From the NCBI RefSeq assembly GCF_900100655.1, contig NZ_FNCE01000014.1:1-42530 (forward strand): 42,530 nucleotides of DNA. The letters are read 5' to 3'. Position 1 is the first letter of the stretch; the number at the start of each line of letters is the position of its first letter. This stretch comes from Limimonas halophila (GTDB lineage Bacteria > Pseudomonadota > Alphaproteobacteria > Kiloniellales > Rhodovibrionaceae). A program made the position numbers and the translations under genes. Below the pieces are notes generated by a model. It was not told the origin of the DNA. It made no database searches and worked only from the letters and a program-made list of their open reading frames with translations. Below, piece by piece: positions 7,988 through 16,795 of this stretch.

Positions 7988-8560
7988 TCACGCGGACGCG
8001 TCCTGCACCGGTTCCGGGATCGCGGGTTCCAGCGGGTATTCCGCCTCCACGCGGTAGATCGGCCCCTTGGGCGTGCGCAGGCTGGAGATCAGCTGGAAGC
8101 AGTCCACGTGGAAGGGGCCGCTGCGAAACAGCGAATACTCGCGCAGGAAGGTGCCCAGCTTGTCGCCGGGCGCACCCTTGAAGCGGGCCAGCGTAACGTG
8201 GGGACGGAACTTGCGCCCTTCGCCCGGCAGCCCTGCGCGCTGGATCGCCTTTTCCACCTTGAGCTGGAGCTGCGCCAGCTGATCGGGCGCGTCCACCCCC
8301 ACCCAGAGCGCGTTGACCTTCTTGCCGTTGCCGAAGGTGCCGAGCCCGGCCAACTCCATGTCGAAGGTGGGCGCGGTGATGCCGTTCAACTCGGTGTCGA
8401 TGTCGCGCATCCGGTGGCCGTCGACCTCGCCGATGAAGCGCAGCGTCAGATGCATGTTGTCGGGATCGACCCAGCGGGCGTTGTTCAGCCCGCCGCCCAT
8501 CTGCGCCAAGCGGTCGGTCAGCGCCTCGGGCAGCGGTATGGCAACGAACAGGCGCATCAT
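7988..8560 (-). CDS. thpR: RNA 2',3'-cyclic phosphodiesterase
   Basis: A 190-aa 2H phosphoesterase with the two signature tetrapeptides HLTL (His37) and HVTL (His121), followed by RF in both cases as in ThpR/LigT enzymes. These hydrolyse 2',3'-cyclic phosphate ends of RNA to 2'-phosphates and can join tRNA halves in vitro. The two adjacent ATGs at 8560 and 8557 are both possible; the site GGGGGTGAT supports this region rather than the ATG at 8578. It is convergent with the EamA gene, with one base between the stops. C-terminal residues 175-190 are acidic and not conserved. Confidence 0.93.
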   Translation of the reverse strand: MMRLFVAIPLPEALTDRLAQMGGGLNNARWVDPDNMHLTLRFIGEVDGHRMRDIDTELNGITAPTFDMELAGLGTFGNGKKVNALWVGVDAPDQLAQLQLKVEKAIQRAGLPGEGRKFRPHVTLARFKGAPGDKLGTFLREYSLFRSGPFHVDCFQLISSLRTPKGPIYRVEAEYPLEPAIPEPVQDASA

Positions 8561-8620
8561 GGCGATCACCCCCAACAAAGGGTCGCAGCCCCGGGAGTCC
8601 CGGTCAAGCCGACCGGGGTG

Positions 8621-10189
8621 TCACCCGGTTTGCGCCACCGCTTCCACGTCGGGCGGAAACACCAGGGCCACGCGCGTACCCTCGCCGGGCGTGCTTTGCA
8701 GGTCGAGGCCGCCGCCGTGGGCCTCCACCAGCCGCTTGGTCAGCGGCAGCCCCAGGCCGAGCCCCTCGTGCTGGCGCGCCAGGGAGTCGTCGCCCTGGGT
8801 GAAGGGCTCCAGGATCTGCTCGATGTGCTCGGGCGGGATGCCCTTGCCGGTGTCGCCGACCGCGATGACGTGACCGCCGTCGTCGGCCCGGTACGCCTCG
8901 ACGCGCACGCGCCCGCCCCGGTCGGTGAACTTCACCGCGTTGCCCAGGAGGTTCACCAGCATCTGGCGCAGCTTCTGCGGATCGGCGACGACGGGGCGCA
9001 GGCCGTCCTCGATCTCGGTGTCCAGCTCGATGCCGTGCTTGGCGGCCTTCTCGCGCACGAAGGAGAGGCAGGTCTCCACGACCTTCTGCACGCGCACCTC
9101 GTCGAGCTGGAGCTTGATCTCGTTCATCTCCAGCTTGGCGACGTCCAGGATGTCGTTGATGACGCCCAGCAGGTGGCGCGAGCTGGAAACGATGTCGGCG
9201 ACGTAGGTGCGGTACTGCTCGTTGCCCAGCGGGCCGAGCACCTCGTTCTCCATCATCTCCGCGAAGCCGATCACGGCGTTCAGCGGCGTGCGCAGCTCGT
9301 GCCCCACCATGGCGAGGAAGGCGTTCTTGGCCCGGTCGGCGGCGCGCGCCCGCGCCAGGGCCTCGTCCAGCTCCGCGTTGGCCTGTCGCAGGTCCGCCAG
9401 GGTGTTTTCCAGGTCGGCGCGGCGGGCTTGCGCGGCGCGATCTGCCTCGATCTCGGCGGTGACGTCGCGGGCCGAGCCCCGAAAGCCGGCGAACGCGCCG
9501 GTGTCCTCGTCGAAGGTCGGGATGGCGGTGAGCTGGAACAGCCGCTCGGTTCCGTCGCCCGAGGTGACGCGGTAGATGACGTCGCGGAAGGGCGCGCGCC
9601 GGCGCCGGTGCAGGCGCGGCGTCTCCCCCGTGCGCGGGTCCGCGACCAGCTCGCCGGCGGCGAAGAAGTCGTGGCCGATCATGCCCGTGGGATCGAAGCC
9701 CAGCACGCGCTGACTGCGCGCGCTGGATTCCCGGAAGATCCAGTCCGCGTCCAGGTGCCACACCCAGTCGGAGACGGTGCTGAGGAGCTCCTCGGCCTGG
9801 GCGCGCACCCCGCGTAGCCGGGCGAGCGCGTCCTCGGCCCGCGTCACGTCCCGATACACGCCCACCAGATAGGTCCCGTCGGCGACCGCGCGGTGATGGC
9901 CCTCGAAGACGTAGGGTGTTCCGTCGGCCCCGGTGACACGCTCCAGCCGGCGCACGCGGCGGCTGGAGCGCACGATGCGCCGGCGCAGGGATTCGGCCAG
10001 CGCGCCGTTCTCGACGGCGGCCGGGCGGATGAGGCGCTCGAAGGCCTCGTTCGTATCCAGAATGGTCCCGTCCGACGAGGCCACATACGCCGGACCGGCC
10101 AGATCCAGCAGCGCCGGCCACACGGCCGCGAAGCCCTGGCTGGCGGCGGCCGCGACCGGCTGCTCGGCAGGCGTCCGGGACCCGTTCAT
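8621..10189 (-). CDS. PAS-domain sensor histidine kinase (soluble), 522 aa
   Basis: No membrane segment is seen, so this is a cytoplasmic sensor. A PAS-like region at about 25-118 (ending GVYRDVTRAEDAL) is followed by a second PAS/PAC region at about 130-245 (DWVWHLDADW, then FRGSARDVTAEIEAD), a coiled coil (about 247-285), a HisKA box with phospho-acceptor His297 in [18 protein letters not shown], and an ATPase domain with the N box NLLGNAVKF, VGDTGKGIP and GLGLGLPLTKRLV. The cognate response regulator is not in the window. It lies 29 bases downstream of the degenerate EAL gene on the same strand, so the two probably form one transcript. GGGGAG precedes the ATG. Confidence 0.92.
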   Translation of the reverse strand: MNGSRTPAEQPVAAAASQGFAAVWPALLDLAGPAYVASSDGTILDTNEAFERLIRPAAVENGALAESLRRRIVRSSRRVRRLERVTGADGTPYVFEGHHRAVADGTYLVGVYRDVTRAEDALARLRGVRAQAEELLSTVSDWVWHLDADWIFRESSARSQRVLGFDPTGMIGHDFFAAGELVADPRTGETPRLHRRRRAPFRDVIYRVTSGDGTERLFQLTAIPTFDEDTGAFAGFRGSARDVTAEIEADRAAQARRADLENTLADLRQANAELDEALARARAADRAKNAFLAMVGHELRTPLNAVIGFAEMMENEVLGPLGNEQYRTYVADIVSSSRHLLGVINDILDVAKLEMNEIKLQLDEVRVQKVVETCLSFVREKAAKHGIELDTEIEDGLRPVVADPQKLRQMLVNLLGNAVKFTDRGGRVRVEAYRADDGGHVIAVGDTGKGIPPEHIEQILEPFTQGDDSLARQHEGLGLGLPLTKRLVEAHGGGLDLQSTPGEGTRVALVFPPDVEAVAQTG

Positions 10190-10218
10190 ACCCGCTCCCC
10201 CATGCGCCCCCGCGGCGT

Positions 10219-11313
10219 TCAGCCGGGGACATCCTCGCTGGCGGTGAGCGCGAGCCCCTCGGGGATGCCGGGCTGCGTCGCCCGCTCCGGCATCGCCAGC
10301 GCGCTCACGCCGTGCTCATACAGCCATTCGCGGTCGGTGTCGCCGAGGCTGCCGATGGCCACGGTCTCGATGCGCAGGCGGTGCGCCATCTCCAGCAGCT
10401 TGCGGGCGATAACGGCGCGGAAGGGGTCCTGGCTCACGCCCGCGGTGACGTCGTGCGACAGCCAGACGTACTCGGGCCGCAGGTGCTGAAGCAATTCCAG
10501 CGCCCCGCGCTCGGCGCCCAGTTCCCCGAGAGCGACCTGGAAACCGCGGTCCTTGTAGTAGCCCAGAATGGTCTGGAGGTGGCCGATGTCCCGGTGACTG
10601 CCCGCGCGCGAGAGCGTGAAGACCACGTCCTCGGCCGCCAGCCCCGTGCGCTCCACCTCGGAAACGGTGGTGCGCAGGCAGTAGACGGGGTCGTAGATCG
10701 AGGACGGGTGGAACTGCACGAACACCGGGCGGTCGAGGCCCTGGTTGGCGGCCTCGCGGATGCAGGCCACCCGGCACACGCGGTCGAGCTGGAACAGCAG
10801 CCCCCCGTCGGTCGCCAGGGTGAAGACATCGCCCGACGCGATTTCCAGGTCCGGAAAGTGCAGATTGGCGCGGTAGGCCACCACCTCCGAGGCGTCGTCC
10901 GCCGCCGTGATGGGCGTGAAGGACGCGCCGATGCGCCCAGCAGTGAGCGTCTGCGCCAGCGTCTCGCTCTGTTCCAGCCGCATGAGACGAAACAGCGAGG
11001 TCACCCGCGGATAGTCGGCAAAGCCGGGCGCATCCGTTCCGCGCACCCCGAGGACGCTGCTGTCCTGCTGCTCCTCGGCGGAGAGGTCGGCGGCGAGCGC
11101 CTCGAGCCCACCGGCACGCAGGAGATCGTCCATGCCGACCACGACGGCGCGCCCGTCCGCGCCCTGCGCACGCGGCACCCGCAGCGCATCCAGCCGCCGG
11201 GTCAGCTTGCCGCCGGTGTGCCCCAGGGGCGGCCAGATGTAGAGGGTCCAGCCCGGGCCCGGGATCCCGGGCACCGTCTCGCATTTCGGGCAGGGTCGGC
11301 CCGTCGCCGTCAT
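10219..11313 (-). CDS. Degenerate EAL-domain protein, probably catalytically inactive
   Basis: A 364-aa protein whose residues about 120-350 follow the EAL fold (SETLAQTLTAGRIGASFTPI, VFVQFHPSSI, FQVALGELGAERGALELLQH, LRIETVAIGSL). Every catalytic position I can align is lost: the EAL motif reads YRAN, the EITES-type Glu is replaced in FTLSRAG, DDFGTG reads GELGAE, and the Lys of LKID is replaced in VWLSHD. Such domains act as c-di-GMP sensors or protein-binding modules rather than phosphodiesterases. The N-terminus has one CPKC pair without partners. GGGAGCG precedes the ATG at 11313. It is followed by the histidine kinase and may modulate it. Family placement is from fold pattern, not a search. 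Confidence 0.75.
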   Translation of the reverse strand: MTATGRPCPKCETVPGIPGPGWTLYIWPPLGHTGGKLTRRLDALRVPRAQGADGRAVVVGMDDLLRAGGLEALAADLSAEEQQDSSVLGVRGTDAPGFADYPRVTSLFRLMRLEQSETLAQTLTAGRIGASFTPITAADDASEVVAYRANLHFPDLEIASGDVFTLATDGGLLFQLDRVCRVACIREAANQGLDRPVFVQFHPSSIYDPVYCLRTTVSEVERTGLAAEDVVFTLSRAGSHRDIGHLQTILGYYKDRGFQVALGELGAERGALELLQHLRPEYVWLSHDVTAGVSQDPFRAVIARKLLEMAHRLRIETVAIGSLGDTDREWLYEHGVSALAMPERATQPGIPEGLALTASEDVPG

Positions 11314-11538
11314 CGTCGCTCCCGCTCGTTGTGGCCCGCGCCGCCTGCGACCGTGCCCCATCGTTGGCTGTAACACCGCGCGTCGAAACCGTACCGGCTT
11401 GCCTGTTTAGAAAGCGTGAAGCCGGCCGGCATCGGCCCGCGCGCCGCCCTGCTTCCACCTTCGAACGTGGCCCTTCCGTGCTGCGGTGCAAACCCTGAAG
11501 CGGTGGACAACGGCCGCCACGGCCGGCACGTCTTTACC

Positions 11539-12135
11539 ATGTCGAGCGAGCGCGAGGATGTGGCCACCGTTCTGCGCGAAGCGCGCGCGTGCCGGGTGTG
11601 CGAAGACGTCCTGCCCCATGGCCCCAACCCCGTGCTACGGGCCGGCGTGGACGCGCGCATCCTGATCGTGGGACAGGCGCCGGGGTGGAAGGTGCACACC
11701 ACCGGCATTCCGTGGAACGACCCCTCGGGCGACCGGCTGCGCGCCTGGATGAACCTGGACCGCGAGACCTTCTACGACGAAACGCGCATCGCCATCGCGC
11801 CCATCGCCTTCTGCTACCCGGGCAAGGACCCGCGCGGCGGTGACCTGCCGCCCCGGCCGGAATGCGCGCCGTTGTGGCAACCGCGCCTGATCGCCGCGCT
11901 GCCGCGGCTGGAACTGATCCTGCTCGTGGGCCAGCACGCCCAGCGCTACCACCTGGGCCCCACGCGCAGACGCACGCTGACGGAAACAGTGCGCGCCTAC
12001 CGCGACCACCTGCCGCGGTTCCTGCCGCTGCCGCACCCGAGCTGGCGCAACAACGCCTGGCTGGCGCGCAACCCCTGGTTCGAGACCGAACTGCTCCCCG
12101 AGCTCCGCGCGCGCGTCCACGCGCTTCTGGGCTGA
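11539..12135 (+). CDS. Uracil-DNA glycosylase family protein with Fe-S cysteines
   Basis: A 198-aa member of the UDG superfamily. Motif A region is VGQAPGWKVHTTGIPWNDPSG-type (residues 44-64), motif B is LPLPHPSWRNN near 163-172. Four cysteines, Cys18/Cys21 (CRVC), Cys92 (FCYP) and Cys109 (ECAP), match in order and spacing (CxxC, then a pair about 16 apart) the [4Fe-4S] ligands of family 4 UDGs. It would remove uracil from DNA in base excision repair. The start at 11539 is chosen because conservation begins there; the open frame goes back to 11416. It is convergent with the solute-binding protein gene, 9 bases apart. Position 1 substrates are inferred only from family. Confidence 0.85.
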   Translation: MSSEREDVATVLREARACRVCEDVLPHGPNPVLRAGVDARILIVGQAPGWKVHTTGIPWNDPSGDRLRAWMNLDRETFYDETRIAIAPIAFCYPGKDPRGGDLPPRPECAPLWQPRLIAALPRLELILLVGQHAQRYHLGPTRRRTLTETVRAYRDHLPRFLPLPHPSWRNNAWLARNPWFETELLPELRARVHALLG

Positions 12136-12144
12136 GCGTGACGG

Positions 12145-12942
12145 TCAGCCGTCGCCGCCGAGCGCGTCCATGTGGCGCTCCACGGCCCCCTGGAACGCGC
12201 CGTCGTCCCGCAAGGCGCGCAACGCCTCAGCGACGGCGTCGGCGACGCCGGTGCAGCCGCTCTTCTTGGAGATCACCAGCCACAGCGGGTTGTTGGTGAC
12301 CCAGGTGTCCGTGCGCGCGGCGATGCCGTCCGACACCCCGGCCTCGCGCGCCGCCTTGAGGCCGGCGTAGTAGCCGAAGACCACGTAATCCACGCGCCCG
12401 GCATCCAGCATCTTCATGATGTTCGTCACTTTGCCGTGGCGCGAGAGGTTCAGATGCTTCTCGGCGTAGCTGTCGAAGTCGCCGCCGAAGCTGTCGCCCA
12501 GGCGCGTCGCCCCGCGATGTCCCTTGAGGTCCGCGAGCTCGGTGAACTGGATGCCGCTATCCGAGCGCACGAACACGGCCACGGGATCGGGGCCGATGGG
12601 CGCGACGTAGCGGAAGTGCTGCTGGCGCTCCTCGGTCTTGTACAGTCCGGGCAGGCCGTCCAGCTCGCCCCGTCGCGCCTGCATGAGCACGCGCTTGAAC
12701 GGCCCGACGTGCGTCGTCTCCAGAGCCACGCCCGCGCGCTCGAAGGCTTCGCGCACCACGTCCACGGCGGCGCCGACGTAGCGGTCGCCGTCGCGGTAGA
12801 TGACCGGCGGATAATTGCTGCCGGAGGTGGTGAAGGTCTTGCAGGCGTCTGCGGCGTGCACGGCCCCGCCGGCACCCGCCATCGCCATCGTCGCCAGAAT
12901 GAGGGCGGCGACGCACCGGCCGCCCCAACGGAAACCACGCAT
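12145..12942 (-). CDS. Periplasmic amino-acid-type solute-binding protein
   Basis: A 265-aa SBP_bac_3-like protein. A signal peptide (residues 1-30, cut likely after AVHA) is followed by a bilobal domain: YPPVIYRDGDRYVGAAVDVV and AFERAG early, VLMQARRGELDGLPGLYKTE in the middle, and ITNIMKMLDAGRVDYVVF-like text in the second lobe. Two cysteines (Cys34 and the one in KKSGCTGV) may pair. No ABC permease genes lie beside it, so it is an orphan binding protein or a ligand receptor. AGGGAGAAG precedes the ATG at 12942. It is divergent from the TRAP operon across a 349-base intergenic region. Confidence 0.87.
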   Translation of the reverse strand: MRGFRWGGRCVAALILATMAMAGAGGAVHAADACKTFTTSGSNYPPVIYRDGDRYVGAAVDVVREAFERAGVALETTHVGPFKRVLMQARRGELDGLPGLYKTEERQQHFRYVAPIGPDPVAVFVRSDSGIQFTELADLKGHRGATRLGDSFGGDFDSYAEKHLNLSRHGKVTNIMKMLDAGRVDYVVFGYYAGLKAAREAGVSDGIAARTDTWVTNNPLWLVISKKSGCTGVADAVAEALRALRDDGAFQGAVERHMDALGGDG

Positions 12943-13291
12943 CGTGCTTCTCCCTGTCGTGCCCCGTCTGTCGCGGGATGGCGGGGGAATCTGGAACGAA
13001 CGGTTTAAAAAAATATTGATGCCACCTCGTGGCGTCCAAACGCTGTCCAGCGCGCCCATTTACCCGCACGCACATTCCGGCAAAACATTTTCGACCAGTG
13101 CGCGTTTCGTCGGTGCCCACCGGAGCGCCGTTAGCAAGCCAAACGATCACAAAAGGATTATTCGTACGCCATATGGTTGATCCGGATTTTGGTTCCGGAT
13201 CAGTTTGCGATATCCTTGCCTTTCGAAAGGGAGCGTGCGCCCCTCCGCCGATCGCGGTGTGGCGCACGCACGAACGGGGAGGATTCACGTC
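12943..13291. promoter_or_regulatory. Divergent intergenic regulatory region
   Basis: This 349-base gap holds no convincing gene and is AT-richer than its surroundings. It must contain promoters for the solute-binding protein (leftward) and the TRAP operon (rightward). An A-rich tract (TTTAAAAAAATATTGATG, about 13004-13021) lies near the left promoter. A perfect inverted repeat and a 12-base palindrome near the right side are listed separately. Confidence 0.6.
13178..13202. promoter_or_regulatory. Candidate operator upstream of dctP (inverted repeat)
   Basis: TGATCCGGA (13178-13186), a 7-base spacer TTTTGGT, then TCCGGATCA (13194-13202): a perfect 9-base inverted repeat about 90 bases before dctP. 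A second perfect palindrome, CCTTTCGAAAGG, is at 13219-13230. Their place between divergent transporter genes fits regulator binding; no regulator gene is adjacent, so which protein binds is unknown. Confidence 0.5.
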
Positions 13292-14419
13292 ATGACGAAA
13301 ACGAAGAAGGCGCAGACGGCGGCCGGCAGCCGCCGCAATTTCCTCAAAGGCGGCGCGGCCGCGATCGCGGGCGCCCCGGCCATCGTGGCCTCGACCAGCC
13401 TGGTCAACGCGGCCCCGGCGCGCACGCTGCGCATGCAGTCCTCGTGGCAGCCGGGCACGACCGGCTACAAGATATTCGAACAGTGGGCCAAGGAAATGCC
13501 CGATCTCACCGACGGCGAGATCGGGATCAAGCCGTTTCCGGCGGGGGCCGTTTCCGGCGACTTCCAGCTCATGGACGCCGTGCGCAACAACGTGTTGGAC
13601 GGCATGAACGTCTTCACCGTCTACTGGGCGGGGCGGATGCCCGCGGGCGTGTTCCTGTCGTCCTATCCCATGGGCCCGAACCACCCGCACATGTGGGACA
13701 TGCTGTTCGACAGCTACGGCGGCCGCGAACTCGCGGACGAGCTGTACAGCGGCTTCGGGCTGAAGTTCATCGGTCACGTGCACCACGATCTGAATCTGGT
13801 GCATTCCAAGAAACCCATCACCTCGCTGGATGACCTGAAAAACCTGAAGCTGCGCGTCCCGGGCGGCATCGTGGCGGACTGCTTCTCCGACATCGGGGCG
13901 CAGACGACGCTGCTGCCGGGCTCCGACGTCTATCCGGCGTTGGAGAAGGGCACGATCGACGCCGCCGACTTCGTCGGGCCGGCGGTCAACTACGACCTCG
14001 GGTTCCATCAGATCACGGACTACATCATGATGGGCCCGACCTCGACGCCGTGCCTGCACCAGCCGGTGGACTTGATGGACATTTCCGTGTCCCGGCGCGT
14101 GTGGGACTCGCTGTCCGAGCGCATGAAGACGCTCTTCCCCGAGCTGGTGGACGCCTATTCGCGCCGCCACTACGCGGGCATTCAGGAAGCCAACAACAAG
14201 GCCTGGAAGAAGTACGCGGAAGCCGGTGTCGAGGTCACGCGGCTCTCCGAACAGGATGTGGAAGAGTTCCGCAAGGTGGCGATCCCGAATTGGTTCAAGT
14301 GGGCGAACAAGGACAAGAATGCCGCCAGGGTGTTCAAGCTCCAGCTCGAGCTGATGCAGAACCCGTCGGTCGCCCTCATCGAGAAGTCCGACATCAAGGA
14401 CTACTCGCTGGACATCTGA
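13292..14419 (+). CDS. dctP: TRAP transporter solute-binding protein DctP
   Basis: A 375-aa periplasmic binding protein exported by the Tat system: the twin-arginine motif SRRNFLKGG (Arg14-Arg15) is followed by a hydrophobic stretch and a cleavage region near residue 40. Body motifs typical of the 2-oxo-acid/TakP-like branch are seen: WAKEMPDLTDGEIGIKPFPA-type text, then LKLRVPGG, DVYPALEKGTIDAADFVGPA and TDYIMMGP. TakP-like proteins bind monocarboxylates such as pyruvate with Na+; the substrate here is inferred. A strong site GGGGAGG precedes the ATG at 13292. A perfect hairpin separates it from dctQ, as is common where the binding protein must be made in excess. Confidence 0.93.
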   Translation: MTKTKKAQTAAGSRRNFLKGGAAAIAGAPAIVASTSLVNAAPARTLRMQSSWQPGTTGYKIFEQWAKEMPDLTDGEIGIKPFPAGAVSGDFQLMDAVRNNVLDGMNVFTVYWAGRMPAGVFLSSYPMGPNHPHMWDMLFDSYGGRELADELYSGFGLKFIGHVHHDLNLVHSKKPITSLDDLKNLKLRVPGGIVADCFSDIGAQTTLLPGSDVYPALEKGTIDAADFVGPAVNYDLGFHQITDYIMMGPTSTPCLHQPVDLMDISVSRRVWDSLSERMKTLFPELVDAYSRRHYAGIQEANNKAWKKYAEAGVEVTRLSEQDVEEFRKVAIPNWFKWANKDKNAARVFKLQLELMQNPSVALIEKSDIKDYSLDI

Positions 14420-14426
14420 CAGCCTC

Positions 14427-14455
14427 GGCCGGGCCGCTTTTGTGGCGGCCCGGCC
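14427..14455 (+). terminator. Intercistronic hairpin between dctP and dctQ
   Basis: An 11-base perfect stem (GGCCGGGCCGC at 14427-14437 with GCGGCCCGGCC at 14445-14455) around a TTTTGTG loop, 8 bases after the dctP stop. No U-run follows, so partial termination or 3'-end protection of dctP mRNA is more likely than full termination. Confidence 0.7.
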
Positions 14456-14508
14456 CCGTCCGCCCGCCTGCTACCGGCACGCACCTCAAAACGATCCAGA
14501 GTGACCGC

Positions 14509-15222
14509 ATGTTCGACGCGGACATCGAGTTCGTCCTTCCCCACTGGCTGTACTGGGGCGGCCTGATCGCCTTCCCCCTCGTCTACATGCTCATCGTCCG
14601 GATCCGCGGCGCCGGCGCCGCGGGCGAGGAAGACGTTCCCGAGGGCCACGAGCGTTTCAAGGACGTCCTGATCCCGACGACGCTGTTCACGCGTTGGGTG
14701 GATGGAATCTCGGACTTCATGGGCCGCTTCGTGGCCTATTGGACGGTGATCGCGGTCGTCGTCTACTTCTACGAGGTCATCGTGCGCACGGTGTTCAACT
14801 CGCCGACGAACTGGGCGCACGAGAGCATGTTCCTGATGTTCGGGATGCAGTACGTCCTCGCCGGGGCGTACGCGTACCTGTACGACGCGCACGTACGCGT
14901 GGACGTCTTCTATTCCAACGCGGGCCCGCGCGGCCGGGCGGCGCTGGACATCCTGACCTCGGCTTTCTTCATCGCCTTCGCGCTGGGCTTCGTGTGGACG
15001 GCCTGGACCTTCTTCTCGCAGTCGATGAACAAGGAACTGTTCTTCTGGGCCAGCGGCATGTCCAACGAGGTTTCCTTCACCGAGTGGGCGATCCAGTACT
15101 ACCCGGTGAAGTTCACGCTGGTGCTGGGCGGATTGTTCCTGCTGCTGCAAGGCGTCAGCCGACTGATCAAGGACATCCTGGTTTTCAACGGGATCGAGCG
15201 GAAGGCGCCCGATCATGGCTGA
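14509..15222 (+). CDS. dctQ: TRAP transporter small permease DctQ
   Basis: A 237-aa inner-membrane protein. Five hydrophobic segments are seen at about 11-31, 73-95, 106-126, 148-170 and 205-225. The last four correspond to the usual four DctQ helices and include NWAHESMFLMFGMQYVLAGA and YLYDAHVRVDVFY, the conserved family stretch; the first, with an acidic loop (AAGEEDVPEGHERF), is an N-terminal extension. DctQ is the scaffold subunit that pairs with DctM. The ATG at 14509 has only a weak ribosome site, which fits lower output than dctP. The gene overlaps dctM by 8 bases. Confidence 0.92.
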   Translation: MFDADIEFVLPHWLYWGGLIAFPLVYMLIVRIRGAGAAGEEDVPEGHERFKDVLIPTTLFTRWVDGISDFMGRFVAYWTVIAVVVYFYEVIVRTVFNSPTNWAHESMFLMFGMQYVLAGAYAYLYDAHVRVDVFYSNAGPRGRAALDILTSAFFIAFALGFVWTAWTFFSQSMNKELFFWASGMSNEVSFTEWAIQYYPVKFTLVLGGLFLLLQGVSRLIKDILVFNGIERKAPDHG

Positions 15223-16780
15223 AGCGCATTCCAGCCGCGGCAGCGCCGCGCGGCGCGCCGCCGCCGGCGTGCCCGTGCCCACCACCGGCCTGGGCTGGCT
15301 GCTCACCCTCGTCGCCGGGGCAATGGCCCTCCTGCTGGCGGTGGAGGTGATCAACGTCGCCTTCTACGACCCCTACGGCGACGCCAAGTTCCTGTGGCGC
15401 TTGGCGGGATCGCTGCAGGGCATCGACATTGCGACCCTGTCGTTCCTGATGTTCGGCGCCCTCTTGGTGCTGCTCGCGGCGGGGATGCCGCTGGTGTTCT
15501 GCACCGGCTCGCTGGGCGTGGTGTTCATCTACCTAGTGGGCGGCCAGGGCATGCTGAACATCATCCCCACGCGCATCTTCCCGCTGATGACGAACTATCA
15601 GCTCTCGGCCATCCCGCTGTTCATCTTCATGGCCTCCATGCTGGAGCGCGCGGGGATCATCGACGAGCTGTTCGACACGATCTACAAGTGGCTCGGCGGC
15701 CTGCGCGGCAGCCTGGCGATGGCGACGATCGTGGCCTCCACCATCATGGCCGCGATGGTGGGCGTCATCGGCGCCGCTGTGGTGACGATGGGCATCATCG
15801 CCCTGCCCGCGATGCTCAAGCGCAACTACGACCCCAAGATCGCGCTGGGCTCGATCATGGCGGGCGGCACGCTGGGCATCCTGGTGCCGCCGTCCATCCT
15901 GGCGATCATCTACGGCGTCGTGGCGCAGGAATCCGTGGGCGAGCTGTACGTGGGCTCGGTCCTGCCGGGGCTGGTGCTGTCCGGGCTGTACATCGGCTAC
16001 GTGGCGATCCGGGCGTGGCTCAAGCCGTCGGCGGCGCCGGCGCTTGAGCTCAGCGAGCGCGTGAACTTCGCGGACAAGCTGCGGCTGCTGCGCAAGATGC
16101 TGGCGCCGGTGATCCTGATCGCCGTGGTGCTGGGCGTGATCTTCACGGGCGCGGCGACGCCGGTGGAGGCCGCGGGCATCGGCAGCTTCGGCGCGCTGAT
16201 CGTGGCGGCGATGCACGGGCGGCTTTCGGTGCAGAGCCTTCGCGAGGCGAGCTTCGGCACGATGAAGGCCACGGCGATGGTGCTGTGGATCATCTTCGGC
16301 GCCACGATCTTCGTCGGCTTCTACATCCTGCAGGGCGGCCAGACCTTCGTGCAGGAGCTGATCATGGGCACCGGCCTCGGCCCCTACGGGATCCTGGTGC
16401 TGATGATGGTGATCCTGGTCTTCCTCGGCATGTTCCTGGACTGGGTGGGCATCCTGCTGCTGGCCGTGCCGATCTTCATCCCCATCGTGGAATCGCTGGA
16501 GTTCACCGGGCTGTTCGGGCTGCCCGGCGTGTCGGGCGACGAGAAGGTGCTGTGGTTCGGCATCATCTACCTCGTGAACATGCAGATGAGCTTCCTGTCG
16601 CCGCCCTTCGGCTACGCGCTCTTCTACATCCGCGGGGTGACGCCGAACGCCATCCCGACGACGCAAATCTTCGCCGCCGCCCTGCCCTTCCTGGCGCTTC
16701 AGGTCGTGGGCCTGGCGATCTGCATCATCTTCCCCGACGTGCCCCTGGCCCTGCCACGCGCGATCTTCGGAAGCATGTGA
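15215..16780 (+). CDS. dctM: TRAP transporter large permease DctM
   Basis: A 521-aa membrane protein with about 13 hydrophobic segments, the transport subunit that moves substrate with Na+ by an elevator mechanism. Typical segments include LLAAGMPLVFCTGSLGVVF early, the helix-hairpin TLGILVPPSILAIIYGVVA and, in the second half, MFLDWVGILLLAVPIFIPIV and MQMSFLSPPFGYALFYIRGV. Residues 1-25 are a hydrophilic Ala/Arg-rich extension. The start overlaps dctQ by 8 bases, so translation is coupled. The gene is followed after about 16 bases by a GC-rich hairpin. Confidence 0.94.
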   Translation: MAEAHSSRGSAARRAAAGVPVPTTGLGWLLTLVAGAMALLLAVEVINVAFYDPYGDAKFLWRLAGSLQGIDIATLSFLMFGALLVLLAAGMPLVFCTGSLGVVFIYLVGGQGMLNIIPTRIFPLMTNYQLSAIPLFIFMASMLERAGIIDELFDTIYKWLGGLRGSLAMATIVASTIMAAMVGVIGAAVVTMGIIALPAMLKRNYDPKIALGSIMAGGTLGILVPPSILAIIYGVVAQESVGELYVGSVLPGLVLSGLYIGYVAIRAWLKPSAAPALELSERVNFADKLRLLRKMLAPVILIAVVLGVIFTGAATPVEAAGIGSFGALIVAAMHGRLSVQSLREASFGTMKATAMVLWIIFGATIFVGFYILQGGQTFVQELIMGTGLGPYGILVLMMVILVFLGMFLDWVGILLLAVPIFIPIVESLEFTGLFGLPGVSGDEKVLWFGIIYLVNMQMSFLSPPFGYALFYIRGVTPNAIPTTQIFAAALPFLALQVVGLAICIIFPDVPLALPRAIFGSM

Positions 16781-16795
16781 CGAGCGACGTGTCCC

